A DNA stretch of 64,000 nucleotides from assembly GCA_035772405.1 (NCBI GenBank), contig JAYKKM010000149.1, positions 5,082,501 through 5,146,500 of the forward strand, written 5' to 3'. Below the pieces are notes generated by a model. The model made no database searches, was not told the DNA's origin, and saw only the letters and a program-made list of their open reading frames with translations. The DNA is from Chrysogorgia sp. JL179-B06. Taxonomy: Eukaryota > Cnidaria > Anthozoa > Scleralcyonacea > Chrysogorgiidae. Made by a program: the position numbers and the translations under genes. Every line of letters starts with the position of its first letter. Position 1 is the first letter of the stretch. Of the stretch, positions 10,801 through 25,800 are shown in pieces.

Positions 10801-13800
10801 TTGGGTGGGGTAAGGGTGAAGCACAGATTTGAGAGCAACATGGACTGCTGAATGGCATATAAGCAAAGACCGCGGAACAGGCAGTTGTCGAACGTGCTAG
10901 CCCCTTGGCTTTGGGACTCCCCAATCCGTTAAGAAGTCCGCTGGTCAACTAATGTGTTGGAGGTGCTCCAGTTGTTTTAAAGCTGGGAATGCAGTCGCAA
11001 AGGCAAAGAAAACATCACACAACAGAATTCAAACTAAATGCACTTTTTACAAAATGGAGTTATAAAGAGATTTAAAGTTCCATAAATTACGACGACGAAA
11101 CTCAGTGCTCTATTACTATTATACTAGTGTTTGTGGTCTATTCCCTTAACATACAGTTATTTCAATTATAAACGACTAAACAGTTTACATTACTGCTCAG
11201 AAGTAACCTAACGCTGCGTTCTCCTTCAAAACGCGTACCGGAACGCGTTCCCATCGCGTTCCAGAACGCGTTCCGGAAGCGTTCCAGAACGCGTTCCGGA
11301 ACGCGTTCGATTGCGATGGAAATATCTATCGGAAGCTATTACCGAGTTCGGAAAACTCCGAGTGATTAACCAATGTATAAGAAATCACGTTTATACGGAT
11401 GAGAGTGAATTAGAGTAGCGCATAAGTAATGACTGAGCAGTTCAGATACGGACTTAATTTAAAAGATTAATTTGTCTTCAACTATTTTGTTTACTCCGTG
11501 TTTGATTATCACGCCATATATTTTTAAAAACATCAGTTGTGGAATCATTAAATCTTTATTTTATTCATATGTGAATTAAAACGACCGCTATAACAATTAT
11601 TCGTGACTGCCATGCTTTCTCCTATAGGCTTGAAACTACTTTTTAATTTAAACTGCACAGATAAAATGAACGCACTTGTTTCACGCAATGATTTGGTGAC
11701 TTCAAGGAAAAAATCGCAGCACTTTGTAATGTGTGCAATGACATGTTTAATATGTTAAGTCGTGTCGCTACAACAAGAAGTCGTTTCGCTACAAGCGTAA
11801 CAACTTTGTGTCGCCTTGCCAACAAACGATTTCGTTTTAATGGTTTATTGGTAAGTCGTTTCCTGCACTAAGGCCTATCAGTTCAAACGTCGAATTTATC
11901 ATTTGTCCAATCTAATGCACAATAGGTTCGACAAAATTCGACGTCGGTTTCAAACGTCGAATTTATCATGTATCGCAGGCCTCCCGTAAAAAGAACTCGT
12001 TTGGATTGCATTTTAAAAGTACTGAACTTAAATCTTGTCCCAGTTTGTTTATACCAGTTTGTTTGTATTACATTCGACACATCATAAATTTGACATCTGA
12101 AACCACGTCGCACTGAACTTAAATCTTGTCCCAGTTTGTTTGGACCAGTTTGTTTGTATTACATTCGACACATAATAAATTCGACGTCTGAAACCACGTC
12201 GCACTTTGGTCGTTATATCCCCGCTCCCGGCCGAAGCGGTCGAACGTAATATTGCGGTCGACCTGCACAATTAAATAAGTCGAACTTAATTGTTGGCGTT
12301 TGAAACGGGCCTAATATGAGTTTATATCTACGTTTATGTTTCGTTTTGGTTTCATGTTTTGGCTTTTTATTATTCTGAATTCGGATAAATACGTAATCTG
12401 TCTAAGATCGAGTCATCTATCATCTGATATATAAAATTGAGAGCGAATATACTATTAGTACGTTTCTACCAAGATTAAATAGATCATTAATGGCTAACGC
12501 TGGTTCACTCTTTATGAATCATCACTTATTATTTTCAAGCGCCCAACCGCCACTCATGTAAATTGCGGGAAAGTTTCTAATGGAGCACGCGGCAACATCT
12601 TTATGAATCATCACTTATTGTATTCAAGCACTCAACCGCCACTCGTCATGTAAGTTGCGGTTGCAAGCCATTTTCAATATAGAATAGTTGTCAATATCTT
12701 TTGCAAGCGAGCAAAGCAAATTTTAGCAAACGATATTATCAACGCGGAAAAAAATATTAACTGACACTAAAAACTATAGTTCATACTATCATGATATCGT
12801 CGGCCGGTTTTATATTTCATGTTCGAAGGTCGTGTTTACATGCTTATGTTTGGATGAATCGAAACATAAACCGTAGATTATATAAATTCATATTAGTGTA
12901 GAGTGTAGTGTAGCAAAACGACTGATATCCTACGGTGGCCCACAAGGGTCACCTCTTCTCGGTATAAACACGTAGCTTCACTTCTCCGTGGGAATACGCA
13001 CATGTTCCGCGGAAACAGACGCTTTCTCCACAAAAACAGACGTCTTACCCGTAGAAATAGACCCCTTCTCCGCGGAAACAGATGCCTTCTCCGTAGAAAC
13101 AGACCCCTTCTCCGTAGAAATAGACGCCTTCTCTGTAGAAACGGACGCTTTCTCCATAAACATTTTAAAAACTCCCCCCGGAATCACCCCCTGATTTTTT
13201 TCATTCTTGTGATCCGGGGGGCAGAAAATAAAGGTTATAACATTGGCTGATTGGCAGCCACGGTATGTATTGTAAGATGTATATACTCATCTTCAGAAGG
13301 AATAAATTTGAAACAATGCCACTAAGTATTCTTTAGAAAATATTTTTACAGACAAATTAACCATATCCACATGATGACAAAGATGCTTACCCGCAATGTC
13401 ATTCCCGCAATTTTGACAAAAGTCACAGTTTAAAGGTAAATATTAGAGCCCAGCAAATGACTTTGAGACAACTGACAAGACATAATAAAAGAGATAATTT
13501 AATCGCTAAAGTTCGCTAAAGTTAAAAATCGTCGCTATATATACACATAGATGCTAGTGTTAGAATCATTAGAATTTTAGTGTTAGTTACAAACGGTCAA
13601 AGTAGGATAACAAATTTGAAATTTAAACTGTACAAGTAGTCAAATCACTCAAATATACAAGTAGTCAAAGCCCAAAGGTAAATAAGATATCATGTTTCAG
13701 CTAGTCAAACGAAAGATTATTTGAAGATGTTTAGTGAAGACTACGTCTACAAGTACAGAAGTACTGAGCAAATATTAGCGTTAAGAATGGGGTTAAGCTT

Positions 13801-16800
13801 AGAAAGACTTTCCTTTAGTAAGAGTACAAATTTTGAAGTTGATGAGGCGAGTATTTTAAAATCAGAAGACGAGACAGGATGTTTGGTCTTGTTGACACAG
13901 ACTAGGGCGCTCAGTCTTTCCAGTCAAAGGCCGAAACCCCCATATGCTCTGAGATACGTGTTATATAATATATATATACTGATGATGTTATAATATATAT
14001 GATCATGTTGCGCTGCAAGCAACGAAACGTTAGCAATTAAATCTCTTTTACTACGTCTTGTCTCAAAGTCATTTGCTGGGCTCTAATATTTATCTTTAAA
14101 TTACGTTTTCCACCTGGTATATATATCTATTACCACAACACTGAAAAGTTACAGTTCTCCAGAAGCGCACTTTGACAGTTGCCACAATATTGGTTCTCGG
14201 TTCTCCGTAGCCATATTTAAACTAGAAATACGTTCCGCAATTTCTGATGAATTAGATTAACATTAACGGCCATTAACTAAAACATCAATCGCTATACAGC
14301 TATATATTCTTCAAATATTTGCATTTGCGTTATCTACCCCCGGATCACGAGAATAAAACAATTCAGGGGGTGATTCCGGGGGAGATTTTTAAATTTTTAT
14401 GTTGAAGGCGTCCGTTTCTACAGAGAAGGCGTCTATTTCACCAGAGAAGGGGTCCATTTCTACGGAGAAGCGTCTATTTCCCTGGAGAAGGCGTCTGCTT
14501 CTATGGAGAAGGTGTCTGTTCCCCCGGAGAAGGTATCTATTTCAGCGGAGAAGGGGTCTATTTCTACGGGTAAGACGTCTGTTTTTGTGGAGAAAGCGTC
14601 TGTTTCCGCGGAACATGTGCGTATTCCCACGGAGAAGCTCGATTTCTACGGAGAAGCTACGTGTTTGTACGGAGAAGAGGTGACCCTTGTGGGCCACCGT
14701 AGGTATCACCCTCTGTGGCTGTCAACAATGCGCAAGAGCTCGTGAACCAAACAAGAGCTCGAAAACCAAATCGCGGCCCGGTCAACAATGGGAAACCTTT
14801 TCTTTTAATTCCCGAGAAGTTAGTTGGTAATTTTCTTTCATCTTTTCGTCAATAAAATTGATAAGACAGATTGCCGATCTTGAGATTTTAATTCCTTCCT
14901 CGTCTAGAGTGTCTTATTTTTTGAATCTTTACTACAGCAGATCTCAAAGAAATGACTCTATTTCTTGCATATAGCGAAACCTTTGCCATCGTAAAATATC
15001 TCTTGTATACAGTAAATACGGCGGAGCGACGATATGAAACAAGATGACACTACGGATCGGAAAATGGCAAAAACTTCCGGATATGGGCGAACCGATCACG
15101 ACATCGATACCCTGAAAACCGGAACGCGTTCTGGTACGCGTTTTTAGTTAGGTTATTTCTGAGCAGTACTGTAGTGCTCTACAAGGGAAACTTTCTGTTG
15201 TAATTTGAATGTTTCGACACGGCTATTCAGTTCAATCTTATCTGCAATATGTCTTAACTATACTAATATGAACCAGCCTCTCAAGGCTTCATTGGACATT
15301 GACATCTCGAAGATATGAAGAAGATGATCTTCACTTTGCTATGTGCTCGTTCACAAGAGGCAACAGTGGGAGCGAGTGCGACATTCACCAAGTTAAACAA
15401 ATGATGATACAGGCTTCTCATTATATTTTTCCCGAAAACTTTTAGAAGGGTCGGTAGATAAAGCCAATGCTGCGTTTGTTCCGCCAAGGGTTTTTTCCAC
15501 TCAGCTTTCTCTGTCGTTTTGAGAAACTCTTCGTACTTCTTTTTGCAATTTCACTCGATTTGGAGAGCAAAATGAACCGATTTGCGACAACTTCAGCTTC
15601 GATTCCGTAGATTTTGGCCAGCTTTTTGGCATTACCTGAATTTTCTTCGTTGAGAATTTTGGGATGGAAGACGTTGGCCAGCGAAAAAATTGTCACAAGC
15701 TTTAGACGAGAATCTCTTCTCAAGTTCGTTGCACCCAGTCTAAAAACGGGAAGAAAAAGTCTCGTTTAAAGAGATGTCTTTGGCAGACAATTCCTGCAAA
15801 TTGTGCGCCGACGCTTTGGGTAATTCAAATCTTGGTTGTAACAACCAACCACTTTTCCGTGCCGTATTGTCGTGCCTCCTTTAGAAATTCATCCATCTTT
15901 CCTTCGTTCCTAAACGACGATAGCGTTGCTTTAAGAGATTGCACGCCCGATATCGCAGAAAACAAGTCAATGTTTTCATGCTGCAGATATTCTGAAATTG
16001 ATCTCTACGAGCGAAACCCTTCTTCAACACAATATACATGAAGCAAAGAACTTGAACTTTTGTATGCACATGAGCCATCAGCAGCTACTCCCCTCTTCTG
16101 ACATTTCTTCCAGCATGGATATGATAGCAGGCAAGGTGTTTACAACAACATCTAAATTATCTGATCGGACAGTCCATCTTTTGACTGAAAGGGAGTGCAA
16201 CACCTGGTTTCCTTTAATATGCTGGCCTCGCAGCTTCTCTTCATACAATACATGCCTCTTCGTAACGATATATGGAACCAGTATGGCATCAAATATATCA
16301 TAGACATGTAGTAAAAGGGTTTAGACATGCAGTACTTACATGCAGTCTGTAAGCAAAGTTTCATGGAAAAAGAGTTATTTGCACCAGCTACAGTGAGATG
16401 CTGTTGAACACCGCGGCCACGTCCTTGCCAGACATGTTACAGTAAGTCCATATTCGTGAGTATAGCAATGATAATGTCCGCAAGGCTTTTCAGTATTAAA
16501 CTGGTCACACGCGCTAGCTTGATGCACCATAGGAGAAAAATATGACAAATTCTATGGGTGACTTTCCATCCTACGTTCCAAGGACTTATATCTACATCTA
16601 TGTTAATACTCTGCAACGCCGGGTAGCACTACGCAGAGATAAAAAATATGTATATATATATATACATAAGTTTTATGAAATACTAAAAAATTTAACTATA
16701 AAGTACAAATTAAAATAAAATAATAATAATAATAAAATGTTAATGTTAAAAATTAAATTTTTAAATTTTTAAAAAAATCACTAATCTGTGATACCAATCA

Positions 16801-19800
16801 CAGCTGATTTGAATAATTTACTATCATTCAAGTTCAATACGTGGTCTGGCAGACTGTTCCAGTCTCTTATGGATCGAGGCCAAAAACCATTCTTATACGT
16901 ATTAGTTGAGGATTGTAGCTGAATCATACGTAGTGGGTGATACTGACGGGTTTTTACATTAAGAGGCATGACATAATTAGGTATATCAATGGCCATTGAT
17001 CCATGTAATGCATGGTGGACATAAGTTAGGAGCGATACTTTTCTCCTTGACTTTAATGATGGCCATTCTAGTTCGTTCAAAATATGTGTTACTCATGTAC
17101 CGGGTTCACGCTTGTATTCTTTCTTTACAAATCTGGCTGCTTGCCTTTGTACCATTTCTATCTTGTCTATATCCTTCTTAAGATGGGGTCCCATGCTGCA
17201 CTTGCAAATTCAACATGCGGACGTACTAATGCAAAATAAGCGTTTTGTTTAATATTAATTAATAGGTACCATACTCAAGTTTCTTCTCAGGAAACCAAGA
17301 GATCGATGTGCTTTAGCAACTTTGCTGTCGATATGATGATTCCATTTTAAGTCGGACTGAAGTTCTATACACCAAGATAGGGGTGATGGTTAATAGGTTT
17401 TAAACTTTGCTCATTTATTGTGTAGCTATGCCTATACTTAACTGGTTTCGACTTGCGCTGTATACTGAGAGTATAGCATTTGCATGGGTTGAAGTTCATT
17501 TGCCAAATTTCAGACCACTTGTTTAATAAATTCAGATCACTTTGGAGATCCATCGCATCTTCTTCTGTTACTATATTTCCCTAAACAATAGGCAGTCGCC
17601 AGCGAAAAGGCGAATATTGGAGTTTATACCATCCTCTATATCATTTATATATAGGAGGAACATCAGAGGGCACAAGACAGTTCCTTGTGGTAACCCCAGA
17701 TAGTACAGGCACTTTATCGGACTCTTCACCGTCAACTACTACGCGTTGGGTTCTTTTAGTTAACCATTGTTCTATCCATGCAATGATTGGACCTTGGATG
17801 CCATAATGATCTAATTTATGTAGTCTTTGGTGAGGAACAGTGTCAAAGGCTTTCGAAAAGTCCAGTATCAGGGTGTCTATTTATTGACCATTGTCCAAAG
17901 ACCTTGTTATTCTTCTATTGTGTTAATGAGCTGAGTTTCACATGACCTTCCACTCCTAAAACCATGCTGACGACCTGATAAAATTTCATTTGTTTCTAGA
18001 TGAATCATGTTACGATATATAATATGTTCCATTATTTTGCAGGGAATTGAAGTCAGAGAGATTGGTCTGTAATTGGATGGACAGCTCTTGTTGTCTTTCT
18101 TGTAAACAGATGTGATATTAGTATTTAGCCAGTCAGTGGGAAGTTCATCAGATGCAAGTTTAAGGATTCTCGTGGGCAATAAATCAGGACCACATGCTTT
18201 CTTTGGATTTAAATTGTTAATAAGTTTGAAGATACCCTGATTATCGAAAATTATATTCTGTACGACGGAAGACCATACGGTCGATTCTTTGTTGGGAATA
18301 TTGTTAAGGTTTTCTCTAGTAAACACACTTTGGAATTGGTCATTTAGGATTCTTGCCTTGTCACTGCTACTACTATATTCTATGTTGGTCACCTTCAAAG
18401 GAGGGATTCCTATATTATCTCTCTTTCTTCCTTTAAAGTAAGACCAGAAACGTTTGCTAATCACAGGTTTAGGGGTATTGTCGCCTTCATTTGGTCTGAA
18501 GTCCAATAAGTTATTAATATATTCAATATGTGACTTGCGAAGCTCTGTTTTAATTTGTTTCCTCATTCGTTTAAACGCTTTCTTGTCTTCTTTATTCTTT
18601 TTGCTTTGTTGAACATACGTTGTTTACGACGAAGCAAGCGTTTAATATGTTTTGTTATCCACGGCACACCTAATCTACCACTTACAGTTTTTTTGGGTAT
18701 GTGTTTATGAATCAGTTCGCCGAGCTTTGTACAAAAAGAAGACCAGATGCGTTCCACAGTTCATTTGGAGCTGAGTTCAACTAATTCGCTGTTATAAGTT
18801 TTAAGTTCGGCTTTAATGGCATTGATATTGCCTTTCTTAAATAGGTATATAGTTCTTGGTTTTTTCTTGTTGTTTTTTGCCTTTGTGAAAATAGTTGTAA
18901 CTACTACCTGATGATCACTCATTCCCTCACAAACTTTAATGTTTTCAACCAGTTATAGATTAGTTGTGAAAACCAGGTCAAGGATGTTATCATTTCGAGT
19001 TGCCATATTATTACATTGCTCTAGGGAATACTCTTGAGTAATGTTAAGCATTGATTGGTTCACCTCAATGCCATACGCTGGGGAGTTGATTTTATTGACT
19101 CTTATTGATATATGGTACTTAGCAATGAACCTAAGATCTTGACTCATCACAACCACGGAATGAGCGATCAGACGATTCTCTTCTCCCCCCTTCTCTTTTC
19201 TTGCCTTCGCTTCCTCAGCTGAATATATCGATGGGTTTACAAGCACTTTTGCATGCGTTCCATCGACAGAATATGCATTCATGTTTTACTAGCTACCACC
19301 AGAGCCCAGAGTAAATTTTCCACGTCCGAAAGCCTCCCTTTGTGAATGTTTCTTCTGAGCTTCCAACTAAAAATTTAAGTTTAGTTTTCAACAAATTTTC
19401 CAACGCAACCAGGTGATAAATCAGACATAGTTTGACCTACTTTGGCTTAAAGTTTTTTTAACGTAACTTTAAAAGTTACTGTCCATGACCAAACGTTTCA
19501 ACAACCTCGTACCCAGGGTCTTCTCAGTGCCCGGGGAGAGAGCGCTCGGGATAGGAGGGGAGTGGAGCGAGGGAAGAGAAAGAGGGTAAAGGCTGGTCAC
19601 GTGACTCCATGGATATTGGATTATTTTGTAACCTGGCTTATTCTCGCTTATATCATCCGGGGGGCCGGATCGCTGTGAAAACATACCACAAACTTCTATA
19701 ATTGAAAGTATAAACAGTATATGGATAATTTAAAAAGATTACAATTTATTGGAAAGACAGTATGGACTGCAGACAAGTTGAAAGCCTTGAAAGATGGTGG

Positions 19801-22800
19801 ATTACTTCGAAAAATACGTTGATTTACGGACATTTGTTGCTTTTATAAGATAAACATTAGGGACTTTAAGGTCTACGACGGCAACCTAGGACGGGGACGT
19901 CGTTCAAACAAAAGAATCTTCATGCGAAACAATAATGAATAATTTTTATTGCCAAGAGTAATTTCAACGCCGTTCTCGTTCTGTTTACAACGCCACTGGG
20001 AGCATTTTCACGTCTTTCGGACGACGGTAACTCGCGGAGAGATGTGACTTAAGACTGACTTAAACACAGACACTATAATCGTTTTAGAAATATTGAAGCG
20101 TTTTGGATATCATAAAACAAGCTTGGAGTGTCAAATTAGCAGAGTCGAAAACACTTTCCACGTCTTACGCTAGTCAATCGACCGTGGTTTCATTCAAATG
20201 CTAAAATGTGTATTGCTTTTACTGCCGTCGCCGCCCTGATCAACGCCAGAACAGTTCGAATTTACAATTTTAATACAGTCAGACTATGACTATTATTTTA
20301 AATACTAATCATGTTTATTTTATGACAGCAACAAATGTCCAGTAAATCAACGTATTTTTCGAATTAGTAATCCACCATCTTTCAAGGCTTTCAACTTGTC
20401 TGCAGTCCGTACTGTCTTTCCAATAAATTGTAATCTTTTTAAATTATCCATATACTGTTTATACTTTCAATTATAGAAGTTTGTGGTATGTTTTCACAGC
20501 GATCCGGCCCCCCGGATGATATAAGCGAGAATAAGCCAGGTGACCAGCCTTTACCAAGGGTCTTCTCTTCCCTCGCTCCACTCCCCTCCTATCCCGGGCG
20601 CTCCATCCCCAGGCACTGAGAAGACCCTGGGACGAGGTTGACGTTTCAACACTCTAATCTAGAGTGTCTTCATCAGGGGTGATCGTTGTAAGGTTAGGAT
20701 CCCTATTTATCTCAAATTCTTTATATTCTTGTGATATAGACATAATAGTAATGCATTAACAAAATATATAAATATAAACGAAGCCTACGTCCTAGAAGTC
20801 TTTTAGTTTTAGTCTAATTTGTAGAGATACCTGTAACTGAATTAACTTCGCGCGATTTATCGATCAGAATTAAGATCGTGATTTCATAAACTTTTCGTTC
20901 GATTTCGTCAGCAAAAACAGCTTATATATTTGAAATTTGTCTTCACACATTAAACATTTATATGTCTCAAAAGTAAGAAAAAACTTTCGCAGATACAAAC
21001 GCAGAAACGCTGAAATGGTCGCCTTCGGCTCGAGTTTGTATATCACAGAAAGATCGGCTGCTAATGTAGTCATAATTTATCGATTTATTCAATAAACGGT
21101 GACGTATCAAAAACCTACTGTAGTAACTTACCAAGTGTCCAGAAGCACCTACAATGAAAACAAAAAGGCGCATCTTTCGTCAATGAATACTCAAGCCATG
21201 AAAAGTCATTATACACCAGCCTGAAACTTGAAGTTCTCTCTTTCCATATGTTGATCCAGGGAACTCAATAACTGATCTTATGGGACCTAAACTATTGAGA
21301 CTAAAGCTCGATTAAATTCGTTGACGATCTCAGTGGAAGGGTCGCGTGCTTCCATGTTTTGCCATATTTAAATTGTCGGGCAGTATACTATCTGGAAATT
21401 ATTGGGGGTTGGGACCAGTGGTCGAAATAATTCTCAGGAATTCCTACTACAATATACCTATATTGTTTCTTATTAGAACGTCTTATTGTTTCCTACTACA
21501 ATACCTATATATTGTTTCCTACTTCAATACGTATTGCTCCCTAATACAATATCTAGTGCTTCCTCCTATTGTTTCCTACTACAATTTGTTTCCTACTACA
21601 ATATCTATTTTTCCTACTACAATGTCTATTTAATTTGATCCTACTACAATGTCTATTGTTACCTACTATAAGACCTATATTGTTTCCTACTACAATACAT
21701 TCTTTCCTACTATAATACCAAAACTTTCCTACTACAATACGTGTTGTTTCGTATTACAATATCTATATTGTTTCCTACTACAATATCTATTTTTCCTACT
21801 ACAATGTCTATTTAATTTGATCCTACTACAATGTATATTGTTTCCTACTATAATACATATATTGTTTTCTACTACAATACACATACATGTCCAATATAAC
21901 CATCGGTATGCATCTGCATCAGATGGTTACCGATCGCGACCGATTGTAAACTGATCCCTTCCCTTCCTATCCTAAGTGTACTAACCATCGGTATGCATCT
22001 GCATCAGATGGTTACCGATCGCAACCGATTGTAAACTGATCCCTTCCTAAGCGTACTAACCATCGGCATGCATCTGCATCAGATGCCTACCGATCGCGAC
22101 CGATTGTAAACTGATGCTCCTACACATCTGCCAACTTTCCTACCGATGGCACCGATGGCACCGATGGCACCGATGCTACCGATGGCTCCGATCGCTTCAA
22201 TAATAGTGGATACTTTATCTGTCCCTACGCTACAATTCATTCATACCACATACAAGTGTTTCTAAACCCAAATAATTCAGCCATATAGTTTGTGTGTTAT
22301 GTATTTCCTCGTTCTTAAAAAACTTCAAACACATATGTTACGTTACACCATCGCCACCGATAGCTTTAATGATCATGCATAATTTATCTGTTATGTTATT
22401 ATCTCGTTCTTAAAAAAACTTGTAACAAATATCTTACGTTCTTAAATAACCATGTAACAAATATCCTACGCTACAATTCATTCATAACACATATAAATGT
22501 TTCTTAACCCAAACAAACTCTTGACATGTATCACTACTATTTATTACCGCGATGACTTCAATTGTCACATCCATACTTTATCTGTTATGTATTACCTCGT
22601 TCTTAAAAAAACTTGCAACAAATATCTTACGTTCTTAAATAACCATGTATCAAATATCCTACGCTACAATTCATTCATAACACATATAAATGTTTCTTAA
22701 CCGCCCAAACAAACTCTTACGATGACTTCAATTGTCACATGCATACTTTGTCTGTTATGTATTACCTCGTTCTTAAAAATCTTGCAACAAATATCTTACG

Positions 22801-25800
22801 TTCTCAAATAACGTAACCTTGTAACAAATATCCTACGCTACAATTCATTCATAACACATATAAATGTTTCTTAACCCAATCAAACTCTTGACATGTATCA
22901 CTACTATTTATTACGATGACTTCAATTGTCACATGTATATACTTTGTCTGTTATGTATTACAATTCAGCTATATAGTTTGTGTGTTATGTATTACCTCGT
23001 TCTTAAAAAACTTCAAACACATATGTTACGTTACACCATCGCCACCGATAGCTTTAATGATCATGCATAATTTATCTGTTATGTATTATCTCGTTCTTAA
23101 AAAAACATGCGACAAATATCTTACGTTCTCAAATAACCTTGTGACAAATATCCTACGCTACAATTCATTCATAACACATATAAATGTTTCTTAACCCAAA
23201 CAAACTCTTGACATGTATCACTACTATTTATTACCGCGATGACTTCAATTGTCACATGCATACTTTGTCTGTTATGTATTACCTCGTTCTTAAAAATCTT
23301 GCAACAAATATCTTACGTTCTCAAATAACCTTGTAACAAATATCCTACGCTACAATTCATTCATAACACATATAAATGTTTCTTAACCCAAACAAACTCT
23401 TGACATGTATCACTACTATTTATTACGATGACTTCAATTGTCACATGTATACTTTGTCTGTTATGTATTACCTCGTTCTTAAAAACTTCAAACAAATATG
23501 TTTCGCTACACCATCGCTATCGATACTCCATAGCTTTAATGACCATACATAATTTGTCTCTTATGTATTATCTCGTTCTTAAAAAAACTTGCAAAAAATA
23601 TCTTACGTTCTCAAATAACCTTGTAACAAATCCTACGCAACAATTCATTCATACCACATATAAATGTTTCTTAACCCAAAACTATGCCCAAACAAACTCT
23701 TGACATCGTTGCGATCGCTCAATTTTAAAATCGACGATCGTAGCTATCATATGAAAACCACACGCTCAGCGATCCTGTCCATCACAGCGAACGCTCATTC
23801 GAAATATCTGCCGAACCCCAAAACGATAATGTGTCCAATCAAATACATCGCATTATGCACATGATAAGTTCCACCTATGAAACACTGGGACGAGATCTAA
23901 GTTCACTACTTTTAAAATGCAATCCAAACGACTTCTTTTTACGGGAGGTCCATTACTTTCCACAAAATGATAAATTCTATGTTTGAAACCGACGTCCAAT
24001 GTGTCGAACCTAATACACATTATATTCGACACATGATAAATTCGACGTTTCAAATAGACCTTAATGATAACATCAATTACAATGAAAAGCTGTGCTTGCG
24101 ATAGTAAAAGACAGTTGTCTTTGTTTACTTCGTCCATAGCCATAGCTTTGATTAGCTGTGACACGACAAAGCCCGCTATCAATACGGCTGACTATGTTTG
24201 TTTTGCCGCAATCGCAGCGATTATATGGAAACAGGTACGATCGTTAAAGTTTCTTAACACAAACTATTTATGCACATCACTACTATTTGTTATTAACATG
24301 TCTCTTCATTTTCTCCCAAAATTTCTCGCCTTTATTTACATCAATTTACGACCAAACTGGGGAGAAAATAAAAATATCACAACACATTCCTTTCTTTTCT
24401 CCCCACTTCATCACACCCCAATATCCTGTAATAGTAATTAGCTTATAAATATTCACCTTAATCTGTCACATCCTTCTATAATTAATCCGTCATTCTCTGA
24501 CCTTCTAACAAAAACCCTTCCAAAAATTATTAACGTCATACCATATTTAACTTACACAAAAACGTTCACAACAATCCAAAACACGTGTTGTTATAAATAT
24601 TGCTCGCCATCATCACATCATCTAATTCTTAAGTCAAAACAATTCTTTAATCAAAACAAACGTTTCCTCACTTCCGCTAAGTAACACAATCACACTAATA
24701 ACTATTTACATATAAATCTCTCCCCTTAAATACTAATACTCCACTAATAACTATTTTCATATAACTATTCTCATTATCTTGCTCGTCCACTCAACGAAAC
24801 TTACTTTCATTAAAAATATTTTTACTTTCTCCATGCATTTTCTTACAAGTCTACATCCTCCCAATAACTTTTATCACCACACTTCCTTTCCCGTCCGCCC
24901 TATCGCCCATATTTAACCAAAATAAAAATACGCTATATTCCAATCTATCAATACTAATCTATCTCTTAGTTTTCTTACTTCACAATTACAAATGTCTTTC
25001 AACATAATTGATCTAATGCTTACTAACTTAACACACTTATTTTCACTTATATCCTTGGCGCAGTTACAGCTGTTTCAAACGTCGAATTCGTCATGTGTCC
25101 AATCAAATACATCGCATTATCCACATGATAAGTTCGTAATTGCGGTCGAACGAAATATTAAGTTCCACCCCTTCGGACGGATATAACGACCAAAGTGCGA
25201 CGTTTTCAAACGTCCAGTTTATCATGTGTCAAATGTAATAAGGCTCGTCAAAATAAACTGGGACGATATTTAAGTTCAGTACTTTTAAAATGCAATCCGA
25301 ACGACTTATTTTTACGGGAGGCCCATTACGTTCGACAAAATCATAAATTCTATGTTTGAAACCGACGTCCAATTTGTCGAACCTAATACACATTACATTC
25401 GACACATGATAAATTCGACGTTTCAAATAAGCCTTACTAATAACATCAACTGCAATGAAAAGCTGTGCTTGCGATAGTAAAAGACACTTGTCTTTGTTTC
25501 CTTCGTCCATATAGCCAGCTATCAATACCGCTGACTATGTTTGTTTTGCCGCGATCGCTGCAGCTTATTACAGGATATTGGGGTGTGACGAAGTGGGGTG
25601 CCAGAAAGGAATGTGGTGTGATATTTTTATTTTCTCCCCAGTTTGGTCGTAAATGGATGTAAATAAATGCGAGAAATGTTGGTAGAAAATGAAGAGACAT
25701 ATTTATAATAAATAGTAGTGATGTGCAGAAATTGTTTGTGTTAAGAAACTTTAACGATCGCACCTGTTTCCATATAAGAGTGTCCAGCTAATGCTTTGCG

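Larger units (their letters stand above)
11191..15168. mobile_element. 4-kb TIR element carrying nested insertions
   Basis: The 22-bp ends 11191-11212 and 15147-15168 are inverted repeats with one mismatch (start TACTGCTCAGAA, end TAACCTAAC inward). They are followed inward on both sides by AAAACGCGTACC and GAACGCGTTCC. I find no clear target duplication. No transposase is visible; the interior is occupied by the MITE at 11871-12313 and the foldback element at 12922-14709. Superfamily unknown. Confidence 0.7.

Noticed and set aside
12978..14683. Frames with 7-residue repeats (VETDAFS, STEKASV)
   Set aside because: Translation of 21-bp iterons in foldback arms, present in both orientations.
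15281..16364. Possible host zinc finger MYM / 52 kDa repressor-like gene
   Set aside because: The similarity is to the hAT transposase core and the sequence is full of stops; no intron structure rescues the frame.
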